Translations under genes and position numbers: made by a program | Assembly (NCBI GenBank): GCA_012934845.2 | Contig: WNNJ02003142.1 | Span: forward strand, 1-64,000 | Direction: 5' to 3' | DNA from: Pomphorhynchus laevis | Lineage: Eukaryota; Acanthocephala; Palaeacanthocephala; Echinorhynchida; Pomphorhynchidae | DNA length: 64,000 bases | The notes under the pieces: model-generated | The model's database searches: none | Told to the model about the DNA's origin: nothing | What the model saw: only the letters and a program-made list of their open reading frames with translations | Shown here: positions 45,045 to 56,853 of the stretch, in pieces | Layout of the letters: each line of letters opens with the position of its first letter | How positions within the stretch are numbered: position 1 is the stretch's first letter

Positions 45045-46513
45045 AATCAAATCAGCTAACTGAATCACGTATTTAATATAATTATAAAATAAACAAAACA
45101 TAATAATGCTAAATCAAAATTTAATATTTTAATAATAAAATTAATAATTGTTTTTAGATTTTCTATAATTTAAATCAAGTTAAAATAAAAATTTGAAATT
45201 TAAAATAAACGTCATTTTTATGAATTGACTAATAAATAACAGATGATGTATCAGAATAAGGATTAGAGGTCATCAGGAGGAACTGCTATGCTATCAGGTT
45301 TCGGCCCCTAACTCCTCTACCCAACATAGCAGCGGGGCCAAATACATGCTAATGATGTATTTCCTCTGATAAAACTATCTAGTATCTTATTCTAATACAA
45401 AGTATATTATTTATTATCCATCCATAAAAATTTGCCACTTAAGAGTTTAAATTTATTCTCTATATTATTGTGTTGATTTATATATTTTACTATTTTCTGC
45501 TTAATGTTATTTTTATAGTAACCTAGTATAAAAAATGTATCTATTAAATTATTTAAATGATTTCGAAGAAAGCCAATATCATTACATATTGTTGAAATTC
45601 TTAAAATTTCATTATTTAATGTATTATATTTTATATTATATGGTATGCATGAATGCTCATGCAAAAATATGTTTCTTGTAAATTTAAATATGTCATCTTT
45701 ACGATATAAATTAATAGTAGTTTTAGTTAATGTTAATTTAATGTTTATATTTAGATATACACCTTCTTTATCATTAATATTGGTTTTGTTAAGAATAAGG
45801 CTTTCTGGATAAATGTGCTCACTAATTGAATAAAAATTATTAGAATTAAATACACATATATCATCAATGTATCGAAACATATATTTCATATATTTATATT
45901 GTTTAGATTTAGTTTTTACACAGTTATGAACAAATTCATATTCTATAAAGCTTAAAAACAAGTCAGCTATAATTGGGCTACTATTACCACCCATTGGAAC
46001 ACCTTTTACTTGTCTAAATATAGATGTCCCTACTTTTAAATAATTTTGATTTATCAAAATATTTAAGGATTCTATTAATTCAATTTTATCCATATATTTA
46101 TATTTATTTGATGGTTTAATTTTTGTTAGATAGGCGTTATAATTATTATAACATATATATGTATATCTTTTTCCGAATATAAGGTTAATTAATTTCGCTA
46201 ACGCTTCTTTAATATCTACTAAATCTAGATTTGTATAAAGCGTACTAAAATCTTATGTATTTATATTTTGAAAATTTATTCCTTTTGTCTGTTCTAAACA
46301 TTCTTTTGTAGAATTAATACTGAAATAGTGTTTTATACCAGTATTAATTTCGATTACCTTGCAATATTTTTTAAAATGTGCTTTAATTACTTTAAGTATT
46401 TTATTCATATAGACAGAAAGTGGTTTTAATGTACATTTAAACGCAATACATATGAACCTAGGTTTTATTGGATTTTTATGTAATTTTGGATTCCAAAATT
46501 ACATAAAATTCCA
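45045..46513 (-). mobile_element. PLE (Naiad-like) copy 4 (minus), young
   Basis: Complete tail from the terminus at 45045, RT stop at 45407, and RT core up to HKNPIKPRFIC near 46490, where it is 5'-truncated. The coding part is about 94% identical in protein to copy 1 by eye, with one in-frame stop near motif A. It abuts the 3' end of the CR1/L2 copy at 46536. Confidence 0.9.
45407..46093 (-). CDS. PLE reverse transcriptase, C-terminal two thirds
   Basis: 228-codon ORF on the minus strand carrying VPMGGNSSPIIADLF (motif B), FRYIDDICVFN (motif C) and the conserved C-terminus ending LWMDNK. The frame continues upstream as NKYKYMDKI through motif A, with a stop there (NT-stop-DFSTLYTN). Confidence 0.85.
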   Translation of the reverse strand: MDKIELIESLNILINQNYLKVGTSIFRQVKGVPMGGNSSPIIADLFLSFIEYEFVHNCVKTKSKQYKYMKYMFRYIDDICVFNSNNFYSISEHIYPESLILNKTNINDKEGVYLNINIKLTLTKTTINLYRKDDIFKFTRNIFLHEHSCIPYNIKYNTLNNEILRISTICNDIGFLRNHLNNLIDTFFILGYYKNNIKQKIVKYINQHNNIENKFKLLSGKFLWMDNK

Positions 46514-47204
46514 ATACATAAGATTCCAATATTTACGTGGCAAATGCGTGCCGGCGCACTCTTACATGAACAAGAAAAAATATCTAAATCATGTGCCGAG
46601 AAGGTTGGTACGGACGCGGTATTTGAATGTGATGAAATAGGGAGCGCGGCGGACGTCGTGCGAGAGCTGATTTCATGGCGAGTGGGAGGCGAATAAGAAG
46701 GATCGGAGACCATATTTGTTAGAGTAATTGGGAACGTAGAGTAAGAGGGAATTACGGGAACTCAGTGATAGAGAGGTGGGACGAGTGTCGTATAAGAAAG
46801 GAAGGTTGATGAACGATTGGGAGCCGACAGCGATGAGAACGAAAAGTGACGAGAAGAAGAAGTTGGATGCGGATGTTGATGGTGAGCCAGGAGAGTTTGG
46901 GCAATATATTTGGATATGTGTTCGAAGCAACGGAGACGTAGGAGCACTCGAACGACAAAGTTGATGATGCGTTGTAGGGGTAGGATGATATATTTTGGAA
47001 AATAGGCGAAAAGGCTATGGCAGTAATCGATTTTATCGAAGAGAATCGATGAAAAAAGATACATACAGGAACGGAAGTCAATAAGGGAGCGGATACGGCG
47101 GATGTCACGGAGAATTAAGTTAGACGATCAGACCTTGTCACGGACGTAGGGTTTAATGGAAAGGTGATCATTAAAATGGAATTCTAAGAAAGTGAGATTG
47201 TGGA

Positions 47205-47489
47205 CTATGCGGATGATAATGAGGCAAAAGATACAGCGGAGGAGATATGTAAGTTTGATGGGGGGAGGATCCCCATTATTTTGTACTTGTCTGGGTTAAG
47301 AACGAGACAAGGATGGAAGAGACGTTTGTAGATAGAAGAAATACAGTTGGATGCTGAAATTGTGATATCGTGTATGCGATGGGCGGGAGTATGAGCATAT
47401 ATGAGGATGTCATCTGCGTATTGCATGACGTTAAAGGAGTCAAGTTTGATAATCGGAAAGAGATCACCAAGTAGAAGAGAGAAAAGCAT
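47205..47489 (-). pseudogene. CR1/L2-type RT, motif C region
   Basis: 94-codon open stretch: LLGDLFPIIK, then VMQYADDILIYAHTPAHRIH (catalytic Asp pair), then LVLNPDKYKIMGI, the conserved segment after motif C. It is the best preserved piece of this family's polymerase. Confidence 0.8.
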
Positions 47490-48470
47490 AGACCTAAGAC
47501 TAGCCGATGTGAGACACCGCAGAAAATAGGGATGGGAGGGGAAAATGATGAATTTAAACAGACGTGAAAAGAACGGTCGGATAGATATGAGGTAAACTAT
47601 GCTACGGAGGACGAAGAAAAGCCGTAATCATAACGAAGGCAAGAAATGAGAATGTAGTGGTCGACGATGTCGAAGGCGGACTAGAGGTCGAGGGAGATTA
47701 GAACACTATATAGAGTTTTGTCACGAGAAATGAGTAGGTCGTTGTAAACTTTCATGCAGGCGATTACTGTGGAATGATTAGAGCGGAAAACAGATTGGAA
47801 AAGGAGAGTACAGATTGAATGAGGGAGATAAGCGTTGATCTGTATTAAGATAAGGCGCTCTAAGAGCTTGGAACGAGTAAGGAGGAGTGAAATGTGGCGA
47901 TAGCGAGAAGGAAGTTAGGGGTCGAGCGATTGCTTCTTAAGGAGGATACGAATGATTGCGGATTTCCAGTGCGAAGGAAATATACGACTGCGGATGGACG
48001 AGTTAAACAATGTGGTGAGGAAAGGGGATATTGATGAGCATATGGATTAAAGTATGGTGACAAGTAGGAGATCAACAGGTGAGGTTTTGTTGGGCAAGGA
48101 CATGAGAACAGATAAGACTTCGGCAGGTGAAACAGATAGAAGATGAAAGAGTTTCGGAGGATGATGCGAGGCGAGTAGTAGTGAGATGGAATGGATACAG
48201 GGTTGCGTGAGAGCTGCGTGGATACTTTGGTATGAAAAAATGACGAATAGTCATGGGGATTAATGTTGCAAGACGAAGAGAAGTGAGAAAAGATTGAGTT
48301 AAAAGTACGCCAGAGAGACTTAGAGTTTAATAAATTGTTTATTTTATGCTGTTAGAAAGAGTTGCATTTGGTACGTAGTAAGTGGAGATGAGACCGGCGT
48401 AGAACAAGATGGGAATCACGGAGAGACGGAGTGAGCAAGCGTATATCACGTCTGAGAGAGCGGTGATAGA

Positions 48471-49075
48471 CTAGAAAAGCATGACGGAGTCGACGCTTTG
48501 AGGATAGACATTGGATGTCAACCTATGGGGCACTGTGCAAGCGACGGTAAGGGTGAGGCTTGAACAGCCAGAGGAAGCAGTGATATTAGTGACAATGACG
48601 CAACAATCTTGAGAAGGAAAGCGTTTCCGAAAAGGATGAAGCGTAACGTGAGTGGATGAGATCACGATAGGAGAGCTGGCAGTTGAGGATATGGATGGAG
48701 TAGGTTTGACGACGGGATACATATAGGATAATGATAGTAAAGAGGTTGGCAAGCGATATAGGAAATGTTATGAGTGGAAGGATCGTTGAGGTTGGTGGAT
48801 GTGATTTTGTTTGATGAATGCAGGTTATTGAGATTCGAGACAGGCGGGACAGGACGGGGGTGTCGGGCGAGTGAAGATGACATGGGATGGGAAGTGTATA
48901 TTGCTACAAGGTCGGTGGGTGGAGAAATTACATAGGAAACGACGAGGGTTGTTTGAGTGGACGTGATGGATGTTGATATGTGCTTATTAGAGAGGTTGCG
49001 GATTAGTTTGTTGGCACAAAAACCACATCGAAAGTCTTCTTTAGACTTACCGTTGTCGTAGGTGATTGTGATCAA
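48471..49075 (-). pseudogene. CR1/L2-type ORF1-like zinc-finger region
   Basis: Two overlapping frames on the minus strand repeat the order seen at 539-1333: FRCGFCANKLIRNLSNKHIS, a Ser/Thr/Pro-rich stretch, then CCVIVTNIT. The first finger Cys pair is lost at the 5' edge. Confidence 0.7.
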
Positions 49076-49110
49076 GACGCAACTGATTGAATTGATTTTG
49101 TATTTAAGCT

Positions 49111-50277
49111 GTTAAAATTTTTTGTTCATTATACAATTCATGTCGTTATATTTTATTGTACTTATGTGATATATTCGAATTGAATTGAAACATTATGAAA
49201 TTCGGCTCAAAATATTAGTTTGTTTGGAAACATTCAAATAATATGAATGATGACAGAAGACTACCTGAATATTTGAACAGATGGTAATGTATTATTAAAT
49301 ATACCACATCATCAACACTGAGATTATTCTTAAGAATCGCGTTTAGAAATAAACGCGATAAACTTTCTAAACCTGCATTTAGAAATAAGGTCGAATCTCG
49401 TTATTTTAGAGGCCAACTCAATTACTGTTTTTCGTCATTGGACATGTTTGTGGATCGCTCAACCTGATGTTACACATTGGCAGGCTTTTTAGAAAGTTTA
49501 TACAACTGTTAGTTATTAATCCCATAATGTATCTGTCCGTAAACATTTTTTATTAATTCAACTTTATACCTAGCACTAAACAACTTTATCTGAATTTGTT
49601 AGTTATCACTCAGTTTAACCTTCAAAATCTAAGCCGCAATGGCGGATGCTACACAACTCATTAATTTTCTTCATTGCTTCAATAGTTATGAATATTTTTA
49701 TAATAAAAATATGGTTAGGAATAGCAGATTATTGTCTTTGGCAATGTACAAAAATTATAATCCAATTTTTCAGACCATAGGCATAAATTAATTTCTAAAT
49801 ATTTTACTAAATGTACATCAATCATTTAAAGGAAGTGTTTTTATCACGTTAACATCAAACTGAGGTTGATTATGTGGAACCGCAAAATAAATACAAGCAT
49901 ATATGAATTAATTTAAATTTGGTAAAGCAGATAATAAAATCATTTAACTTGATCGCCTAAGAAAAACAGATGCAAAATTGTTGTTCACAGCATAGTGTAA
50001 TAAATTGATAGTGCTCACGAAAGCAGAAACAGCAATGTTCATAACGATTGAAAGAACGATGAATAATAAATTCCAAAGTAGCATCAACTTTTCTGATTTT
50101 AAACGTGCAAGTGCAGAATCAAAACTGCACTAATCAATGATTTTGAGTAAGCAATATTGAACGCTATTCACAAATATGAACGTAAACAATAAATGACGAC
50201 TGGTACAAAATGAAACTATCATTTGAGTGCTTTACAAACACTACTTAGGAAGTTGCTTATGAGGTTAAGTAAAGAAA
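49111..50277. other. AT-rich gene-free stretch
   Basis: No gene or element recognised. A 23-base word at 49105 (taagctgttaaaattttttg) also occurs in an arm of the fold-back element at 58468. Confidence 0.45.
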
Positions 50278-51115
50278 TTAAATCAGCTAACTGAGTCTAC
50301 GTATTGTTATATAATTATAAAATAAACAAAACATAATAATGCTAAATCAAAATTTAATAATTAAATAATAAAATTAATAATTGTTTTTAGATTTTTATAA
50401 TTTAAATCAAGTTAAAAAAAATAAAAATAAAAATAAAAAATAAAATTTAAAATAAACGTCATTTTATGAATTGACTAATAAATAACAGACGTTGTATCAT
50501 AATACGAATTAGAGGTCATCAGGAGGAACTGCTATGCTATCAGGTTTCGGCCCCTAACTCCTCTACCCAACATAGCAGCGGGGCCAAATACATGCTAATG
50601 ATGTATTTCCTCTGAAATAACTATCTAGTATCTTATTCTAATGCAAAGTATATTATTTATTATCCATCCATAAAAATTTGCCACTTAAGAGTTTAAATTT
50701 ATTCTTTATATTATTGTGTTGATTTATATATTTTACTATTTTCTGCTTGATGTTATTTTTATAGTAACCTAGTTTAAAATATGTATCTATTAAATTATTT
50801 AAATGATTTTGAAGAAAGCCAATATCATTACATATTGTTGCAATTCTTAAAATTTCATTATTTAATGTATTATATTATATAGTATGCATGAATGCTCATG
50901 CAAAAATATGTTTCTTGTAAATTTAAATATGTCATCTTTACGATATAAATTAATAGTAGTTTTAGTTAATGTTAATTTAATGTTCATATATAGATATACA
51001 CCTTCTTTATCATCAATATTGGTTTTGTTAAGAATAAGGCTTTCTGGATAAATTTGTTCACTAATTGAATAAAAATTATTAGAATTAAATACACATATAT
51101 CATCAATGTATCGAA
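50278..51115 (-). mobile_element. PLE (Naiad-like) copy 5 (minus)
   Basis: Full tail, RT C-terminus and the start of motif C (tatatcatcaatgtatcg = RYIDDI in reverse), where it is 5'-truncated. Nearly identical to copy 4 except for small changes such as the loss near 50875. Confidence 0.9.
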
Positions 51116-53060
51116 ATATTCACGAATTTAGAAGGATTCACGGATTTCAAAAGATTCACGAATTTAGGTAGGAATGACTTAGCGCAAAATGTGTCTTTCA
51201 AAGAGCTTCGAAATAGTGGAAAGTAGTGAGATAGGACAGTAAGACGATGGAATATTAGGATCAATGGATTAGAATTTCAGCAGCTGATGGATAATGGCAG
51301 CCATTCATGCAGCGGGGAATATGTTTAGTCAAATACACGAGTTAAATAATTTACAGAACAAAGATACTAGTGTAAGGGTATTAGTAAATGATCACGAGGA
51401 GACGAAGAGTTAGGGAGTCGAGTTATCAGTACGATAATTTCATAAAAAAAACAGGCAACAGGTGAAAAATTTCAGGAAGGCTTGATGTGACAATGACGGA
51501 AGAGTAACCAAAATATGGAAAAGTAAGACATACATTGTCAAATTTGAATCTGAGATAACTAGTGAAGATTGAAGGATTGATTAACAAACGGACAAAGAAG
51601 TGGCACGCAAAAGGAGTTAATTTAATACCTTACAGTGCGACGGATCAGTAGTCGCGGATAATAGTTGATTACTCCAAAAATATGTAGCTTTAGTATGAAT
51701 AAGCGAACGATACTGAAGGCGTTTATCGATCAATTGATCGTGAATTGATGGAAATATGCTGATGGTGCTGCGATAAATAAAATGTTAACATGTCTTATGT
51801 ATGCGAAGGAGATAACGCTTGCATGAGCGACATTCACTGTCAAATCAAGGAGCAGAGTGTTTACGTGATTGTAAGAATTTCCTTACGCAAGAGTGTAATC
51901 GACGATGGAAGAAATTTGCAAGCTGGAAAGAATACCATGTGCGAAAAGTGCCTACCCAATGAGATTTGTAGACCTGGTCTAGGTTAATTCTAATTGAGAC
52001 CATGTAGTGGCCATAGATTCCTGGGTAAATACATCCCTACTATTGTATTGACAATACATTAGTAAACATGCTGGAAGAATTTGGGGATAAAAACATAATC
52101 TAGAATGCCACCCTATTGATGAGTAGGTTCAGAAGCAATAATTAAATACTCGTAGGTGTGAAAGATGAATGCCAATTTACGGGGATTTGGAAGGTAGCTA
52201 CGTTCTAGACGGACATTAAAATCGCCGATTTCAAAAGTGCGAAAATTATGCATATTGCAAAAATTATTTTAGACTGAAGAAAAAAGGTTTTATTTTATTA
52301 TCAAGCTTTAGATCGTTTAGATCCTTTTCAAGTTGCAACTTGAATATGATCTAAACGATCGAAAGCTTGTTAACATAATAAAATTTATTTATTTTTCTCC
52401 AGTCTATAATAATTCCAGCAATATGCATAATAATCCACCATAATTAAATAAAATTCTAATAAAAGCGGGAATAGCTAGTGAGGAGATATATGATAAAAAA
52501 TTAGAAAGCTCGTCAAAGAATATGGAGATGGTGGAGCGGATCCTGGGCGGTAAATCAAAGATAAGTGGAAATTTATCGATGAAAGTGAGATGGCACAACG
52601 AAGTAGTTCGAAGGTAATGACTGAAAGGTAGGAGGAGCTAACATCAGTAACAGTGATGAAAGACGGCCAAAATGATTAGGTCACCATGACGAACTAAATG
52701 CTCGTGGCTGAAGTTACAAAGAGGTCGATGAAGGTGGTGACAGAATAACTATTAAGACTTATATGACGAATGTCAAGATCATCATTTATATGTCAGGTTT
52801 TAGTGATGTAGAGGACATCAAGATTGGATTCGTGAAGTGCGTGAATAATAGAGTCAACATTTGAGTGCAAAGATTGACAATTAACAAGGTCAAGGCAAAT
52901 GATGGATGATCTGTTAATATAACAGTGGCAACATTGATGGTGGTAATCCGGTTGGCCCAACAGTGAATGATGTGTGGGATGTATTAGTGTTATGATGTGA
53001 CACATTATGGACGCTTTTAGTTGCTCGTTGCTATACTGTAGGTACTGCAGCATCATGATC
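51116..53060 (-). mobile_element. CR1/L2-type LINE, endonuclease to RT start (minus)
   Basis: Near 52930-52800 the minus strand reads VNCQSLHSNVDSIIHALHES, then LDVLYITKT, the N-terminal block of an APE endonuclease (usual form N.RSL..K and LTET). Near 51200-51250 it reads PSSYCPIS-like then STISKLFERHILR, the RT start. The order fits a minus-strand LINE broken at 51115 by the PLE. A fold-back element sits in its middle (52244-52433). Strongly decayed. Confidence 0.65.
52244..52433. mobile_element. Palindromic fold-back element 2 (about 190 bp)
   Basis: Arms run from aattatgcatattgc inward to gatcgtttagatc and back out to gcaatatgcat. They are imperfect, with the centre near 52337. It lies within the decayed LINE and is probably an insertion there. 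No coding capacity. Confidence 0.75.
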
Positions 53061-53362
53061 AGGACCCAATAAAATAGCGGTGCACGCGTTTTGAGGCGAA
53101 ACGTGAGACGTACTCATTATTTGCGAGGCTGTTTCGTGTTTAGGCCTGATACTTTGGCCTAAAAAAGAGACGTTGCTTCTTAAGTGAGATTATATGTGTC
53201 TCACGTTCCTCCTAAAACCTATCAAGTGATAAGTAGACACAGGCGAAACTCGATCGCGTAAGCATTATTTATTGCATGAGCGTTGTGCTCATCACTCAGT
53301 GTAATCAAGATCCATCTTGGTAAGTTAGTCCGATTTCCAGGTAGTCTAATAATGAAACGGTG

Positions 53363-53409
53363 TTTTACATAATGGAAGCCAAGCAAAGCTTGGCTTCCAT
53401 TACGTAAAA
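53363..53409. repeat. 22-bp near-perfect hairpin, 3-base loop
   Basis: Arms 53363-53384 and 53388-53409 differ at one position; the loop is aaa. A second hairpin (15-bp arms, one mismatch, loop tgt) follows at 53475-53507. Confidence 0.85.
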
Positions 53410-53919
53410 GTAATTAGCTTCCATTAATTTGCTCTCTGAGACTCGCCCATCTGATTTCAGCAGCCACGAATGTAGTAGTTCTATTCGTCTGTGACGAATA
53501 AAACTACGTTAATGTAGAATGTATATGTGACGTTCTATTCCTTTGAAGCCGTAGCAATTACCTGACAGATGTTCCGTTGCATTGAAGATATTAAAGTCTT
53601 TTTGACTAATGCCGCATATGATTTCTGGACCATCCTGTTACCGCCTCTTTTCCTATTTCCTTGAAAGCGCTTTTTGTTTCAGTCTAACTCATAGACCGTA
53701 TTTCTCTGCTAAGTTATTCAATGGACAAAGCTATGAAACATCCTCACAATGGTTTCTGCAGTTGAAAGTCACGTGACGAAAACCTCGGTAAGTACAACTT
53801 AGTGTAGGCTGGGCACTTCTCATACTATATTAAGTGTTGAAACAGATCAGAATCCGATGTCGATTCATCTATTTTTGGATGAATTTGAGGCTTCTCATAC
53901 ATTTATGGTAGCAAAGCTT

Positions 53920-53998
53920 ATCGGCTTCTGGACATGCCCAATTTCTTCGGCTTCTGGACATGCCCAATTTCGGCTTCTGGACATGCCCAATTTCTTCA
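53920..53998 (+). repeat. Three tandem copies of a 22-26-bp unit
   Basis: cggcttctggacatgcccaa occurs three times in a row, with ttt or tttctt as spacer. It is far more GC-rich than its flanks. Confidence 0.85.
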
Positions 53999-54252
53999 AA
54001 AAAATTTGAAACAAATTTTGCGAGTGCAAAGATAGTTGTATAATTGTTTCAGATTCCTCACGTTTTTGAGTATTTATAAAACCGATTGTAGGCATAATTA
54101 AATAAAACGAATATACATATTTCAATTTAATTTTGGCTTTCAGCACATTTTTCAATTTTTTGTTTTTATTGTTTTAAAAATAGATTCCTTGTTATGCGAT
54201 TTTGCATATGAAATAGCTAAACAATCTAAGATGTATACTTTTATACGTAGAC

Positions 54253-54282
54253 ATTGCACCTAATTTAATAATTAGGTGCAAT
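54253..54282. repeat. 12-bp perfect hairpin
   Basis: attgcacctaat and its complement flank ttaata. Confidence 0.75.
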
Positions 54283-54764
54283 CATTAATAATAATTTTAA
54301 TTTATTAAGTGTAAACAAGTCCATTACGGGCGACCCATTTATAATCGTTATGTTAAATAATATTCTTATTTATCTGAAATGTTTTATTTTCCAGCTGTAA
54401 ATAATATTAGATAATATAAATAATATTAAATAATATTCTTATTTATCTGAGATGTTTTATTTTCCAGATGTTTTATTTATATATGTCAACATTATTTAAT
54501 AAATATTATTTAATAATGTTTAATGATGTTTAACATTAATAAACATTATTATTAAAATGATGCTTAACATTATTTTAATAATAATGTTTATTAATTTTTT
54601 CAACAATATATTTATTTCATTAAAATTTATAATATTTTAAAGTAAAATATTAATACTCCTAGTTTTATTTAAAAATCGACTGTTTAAAATTTGTGGTCAA
54701 AATATGCATTGAGTTTAGTATACAGTATATCTACGTAATTTATACAACTTAAAATACGCATCTT

Positions 54765-54980
54765 AAAATCAGATCATTTAACTGAGTCTACTTATTTTGT
54801 ACTATATGAAAATACAAAATAGATAAATATTTTAATCTTTAAATTTTCTATACTACATATTTGTATAATAAAAGATTTTGTATAATACTCAAATTTTATG
54901 AATTGTTTAATAGACAATATGGTATGTATTATAATTAATGTTAGGGATCACATAAAGTAGCTATGTAGCCTTAATAAATT
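54765..54980 (-). mobile_element. PLE tail, strongly diverged (minus)
   Basis: aaaatcagatcatttaactg then agtctacttatttt is the old terminus; tatgaattgtttaatagac and agggatcac..aagtagctatg follow in the right order. This is an old insertion. Confidence 0.5.
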
Positions 54981-55802
54981 TGATAAAAGTCAACGTTAAC
55001 ATTGTGTTACGAGAAATGCTTGAACACGAAATTCAGTCAATAATTTTTTTAATCGTATTTAATGGTTATACATTGTAAATCTGTAATTTTTGCCGAACAG
55101 AAATTTTCCGTCTAAATGTGGCTTATCATTATAATTGGTGACAATCACCACGACTATCAAGATCATCGAGCAAACAATGATGTCAATATAACTCAAACAC
55201 TGAACAGAATATCCTACACAGAGGAGCTGGACTTTATGCAATATTTACTTATTAATAGACCATTAAGAATGAACTTTACGAATTTTGAGTACACATTGCA
55301 AATAGCATGGTAGACTGCAAAATGACATATTGAATAGAGTAATTACGCTGGCAGAGAAGTTCAATGACCATTCATTAGATAATAGAACTATTTAAGAATG
55401 CTACTCATCTGATTGGCTAGTTGATCTCGATGAACTGATGCCATTAATAGTAGCACAGCTGGACATATCACATAAAATTCGCATATTTTATCAAAAGATT
55501 AAATCAAGTGCAGTACTTATTTTTGTTGGCTAGTAGAATAAAGCTATAGACGGAGGAACATACAATGTTCAACGTGAATTATTTAAACATTTGGTAATGG
55601 AGTAATGCACAAGTTTATAAATGCCAACATAATATTAAGCATATCATTTTAACAGCTATACAGATAAGGATTTTACTATAATAGCAAATAAAAGTGAATC
55701 ACCATTATCCCCGATATGTCTTTGCATTCGAAAACATCCTATGAACAATTATAGAAACTTGACAAATCTCCTTTCAAATGCACTGCAACAACGTTGAACA
55801 CT
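54981..55802. other. Possible decayed coding sequence, unrecognised
   Basis: Reading along the plus strand gives protein-like stretches broken by stops (55150-55310, ITQTLNRISYTEELDFMQYL; 55660-55790, SPICLCIRKHPMNNYRNLTN). I cannot assign a family; it may be an old gene or transposon remnant, or chance. Confidence 0.25.
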
Positions 55803-55810
55803 TATAAATA
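55803..55810 (+). promoter_or_regulatory. TATA-like box upstream of the two-exon gene
   Basis: TATAAATA lies 62 bases before the ATG at 55865. In an AT-rich genome such a word is common, so this is weak. Confidence 0.3.
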
Positions 55811-55864
55811 CACCATTCATCTATATAAACTATAAAACTTAACAAAATATACGTTCAATCGTTG

Positions 55865-56303
55865 ATGAAAACAATAACATTTACTGACATGATTCCTTCT
55901 TCGTCTTCATCACAACCATCAAAGTCGTTGTCCTCATTTTTGCATTCACATGAAACTGATAATTCGTTCGATTTAGTGTGTGAGAGATTCATATTGGAAA
56001 ATGCCTTGACATATTCCAATTATAACGAAATTGTGGATCAATATCAAGCAAAGTACGACTTACACCAATCCGGAGAATCGATTACTATACCGTTAAAACG
56101 AAGGTAAGCTGTTTTACAACAAAAAATTTTTGTAAATGGTTTTTAAATGTTTTCTTAAAAACTATACTATAAATTAATTTTATTTATAAAATAAATACAA
56201 TATTGATGGTTTAAAAATCAAGTAGTCACAGTTTATAATATCGTTTGATTTATAATTATGTTAATTATAACCTAAATATTTCAGGTCACATACAGCTAAG
56301 TGA
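55865..56303 (+). CDS. Small two-exon gene, 85-residue unrecognised protein
   Basis: Exon 1 runs from the ATG at 55865 to 56103. The frame would hit a stop two codons on, but the sequence there is AAG|gtaagc, a consensus donor. An acceptor atatttcag|G lies at 56284, giving a 181-base intron 56104-56284. The join keeps the frame (AG+G = Arg) and adds SHTAK before TGA at 56301-56303. The protein is soluble, Ser-rich at the N-terminus (MIPSSSSSQPSKS), probably helical in the middle (VCERFILENALTYSNYNEIV) and basic at the end (PLKRRSHTAK). I do not recognise a family. More upstream exons cannot be excluded. The splice signals are its main support. Confidence 0.5.
56104..56284 (+). other. Predicted 181-bp intron
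   Basis: Starts gtaagctg and ends cctaaatatttcag, both close to metazoan consensus. AT-rich like intergenic DNA, in contrast to the exon. Confidence 0.5.
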
Positions 56304-56387
56304 TTAATTTAGTTGAACGGCGTGGTAATGCACTAAAACTTTTATATTATAAATTGACTGTTCATTCGTTGGTTTCTCTTATTATTA

Positions 56388-56853
56388 TTTATTAATGGAT
56401 AGAGTGAAGTAGAAATTTCGAATTTTCGGTAGCCAACTGCTATTATCATAAGAATAAAATTAAAGTATTAATAAAATTAATAATTATTGGAACTGGATCA
56501 AAGAAAAGAGGAAATTATTTTTGATATTTCGCTAACTTCTGTTAGCATCATTAGAAAATTATTTCAGCAATTATCTGAAGATGCTAACAGAAGTTATCTA
56601 AATATCAAAAATAATTTCCGCTTTTCGTTGATCCAGCTCCAATAATTATTTATTAACAACGGATCAGCATCAACTATTTAAAAAATAAAATTATTTCATC
56701 AGGATTAAATTTTATCCTGATGATGAAATTTATTCCTGCTAATTTTCGATAGATGATAAAATTGAATCCTGCTAATTTTCGATAGCCAACTAATCTTTGA
56801 TAGTTAACTATCGAGAATTCAAAATTTCTATTTCACTCTCTCTACTAATAAAT
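56388..56853. mobile_element. Palindromic fold-back element 3 (about 465 bp)
   Basis: Outer inverted repeats of about 50 bp (tagagtgaagtagaaatttc against gaaatttctatttcactctc-like) enclose an inner palindrome (56490-56655: cgctaacttctgttagcatc against gatgctaacagaagttatc). A separate short hairpin (tcatcaggat..atcctgatga) lies at 56697-56730. It begins 85 bases after the stop of the small gene and supplies an AATAAA at 56453-56458. Confidence 0.8.

Larger units (their letters stand above)
46536..49110 (-). mobile_element. CR1/L2-type LINE, longest copy (minus)
   Basis: From the 5' side on the minus strand: zinc-finger ORF1-like part (49075-48470, FRCGFCANKLIRNLS), linker (48290, HDYSSFFHTKVSTQLS), RT (about 48000-47200: SLDL..SAFDIVDH, then VMQYADDILIYAH) and C-terminal domain (KIDYCHSLFAYFPKYIILPLQ near 47020). 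It ends at acgtggcaaatgcg (RC) at 46536. The endonuclease expected between ORF1 and RT is missing, as in the piece at 304-1333. Several frameshifts; QYADD is intact. Confidence 0.8.
53061..54764. other. Unassigned stretch with short repeats and hairpins
   Basis: 53061-53700 is less AT-rich but shows no protein I can name. Contains the listed hairpins, a triple 26-bp repeat and, at 54360-54474, two copies of a 36-base word (attcttatttatctgaaatg...). Confidence 0.45.
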
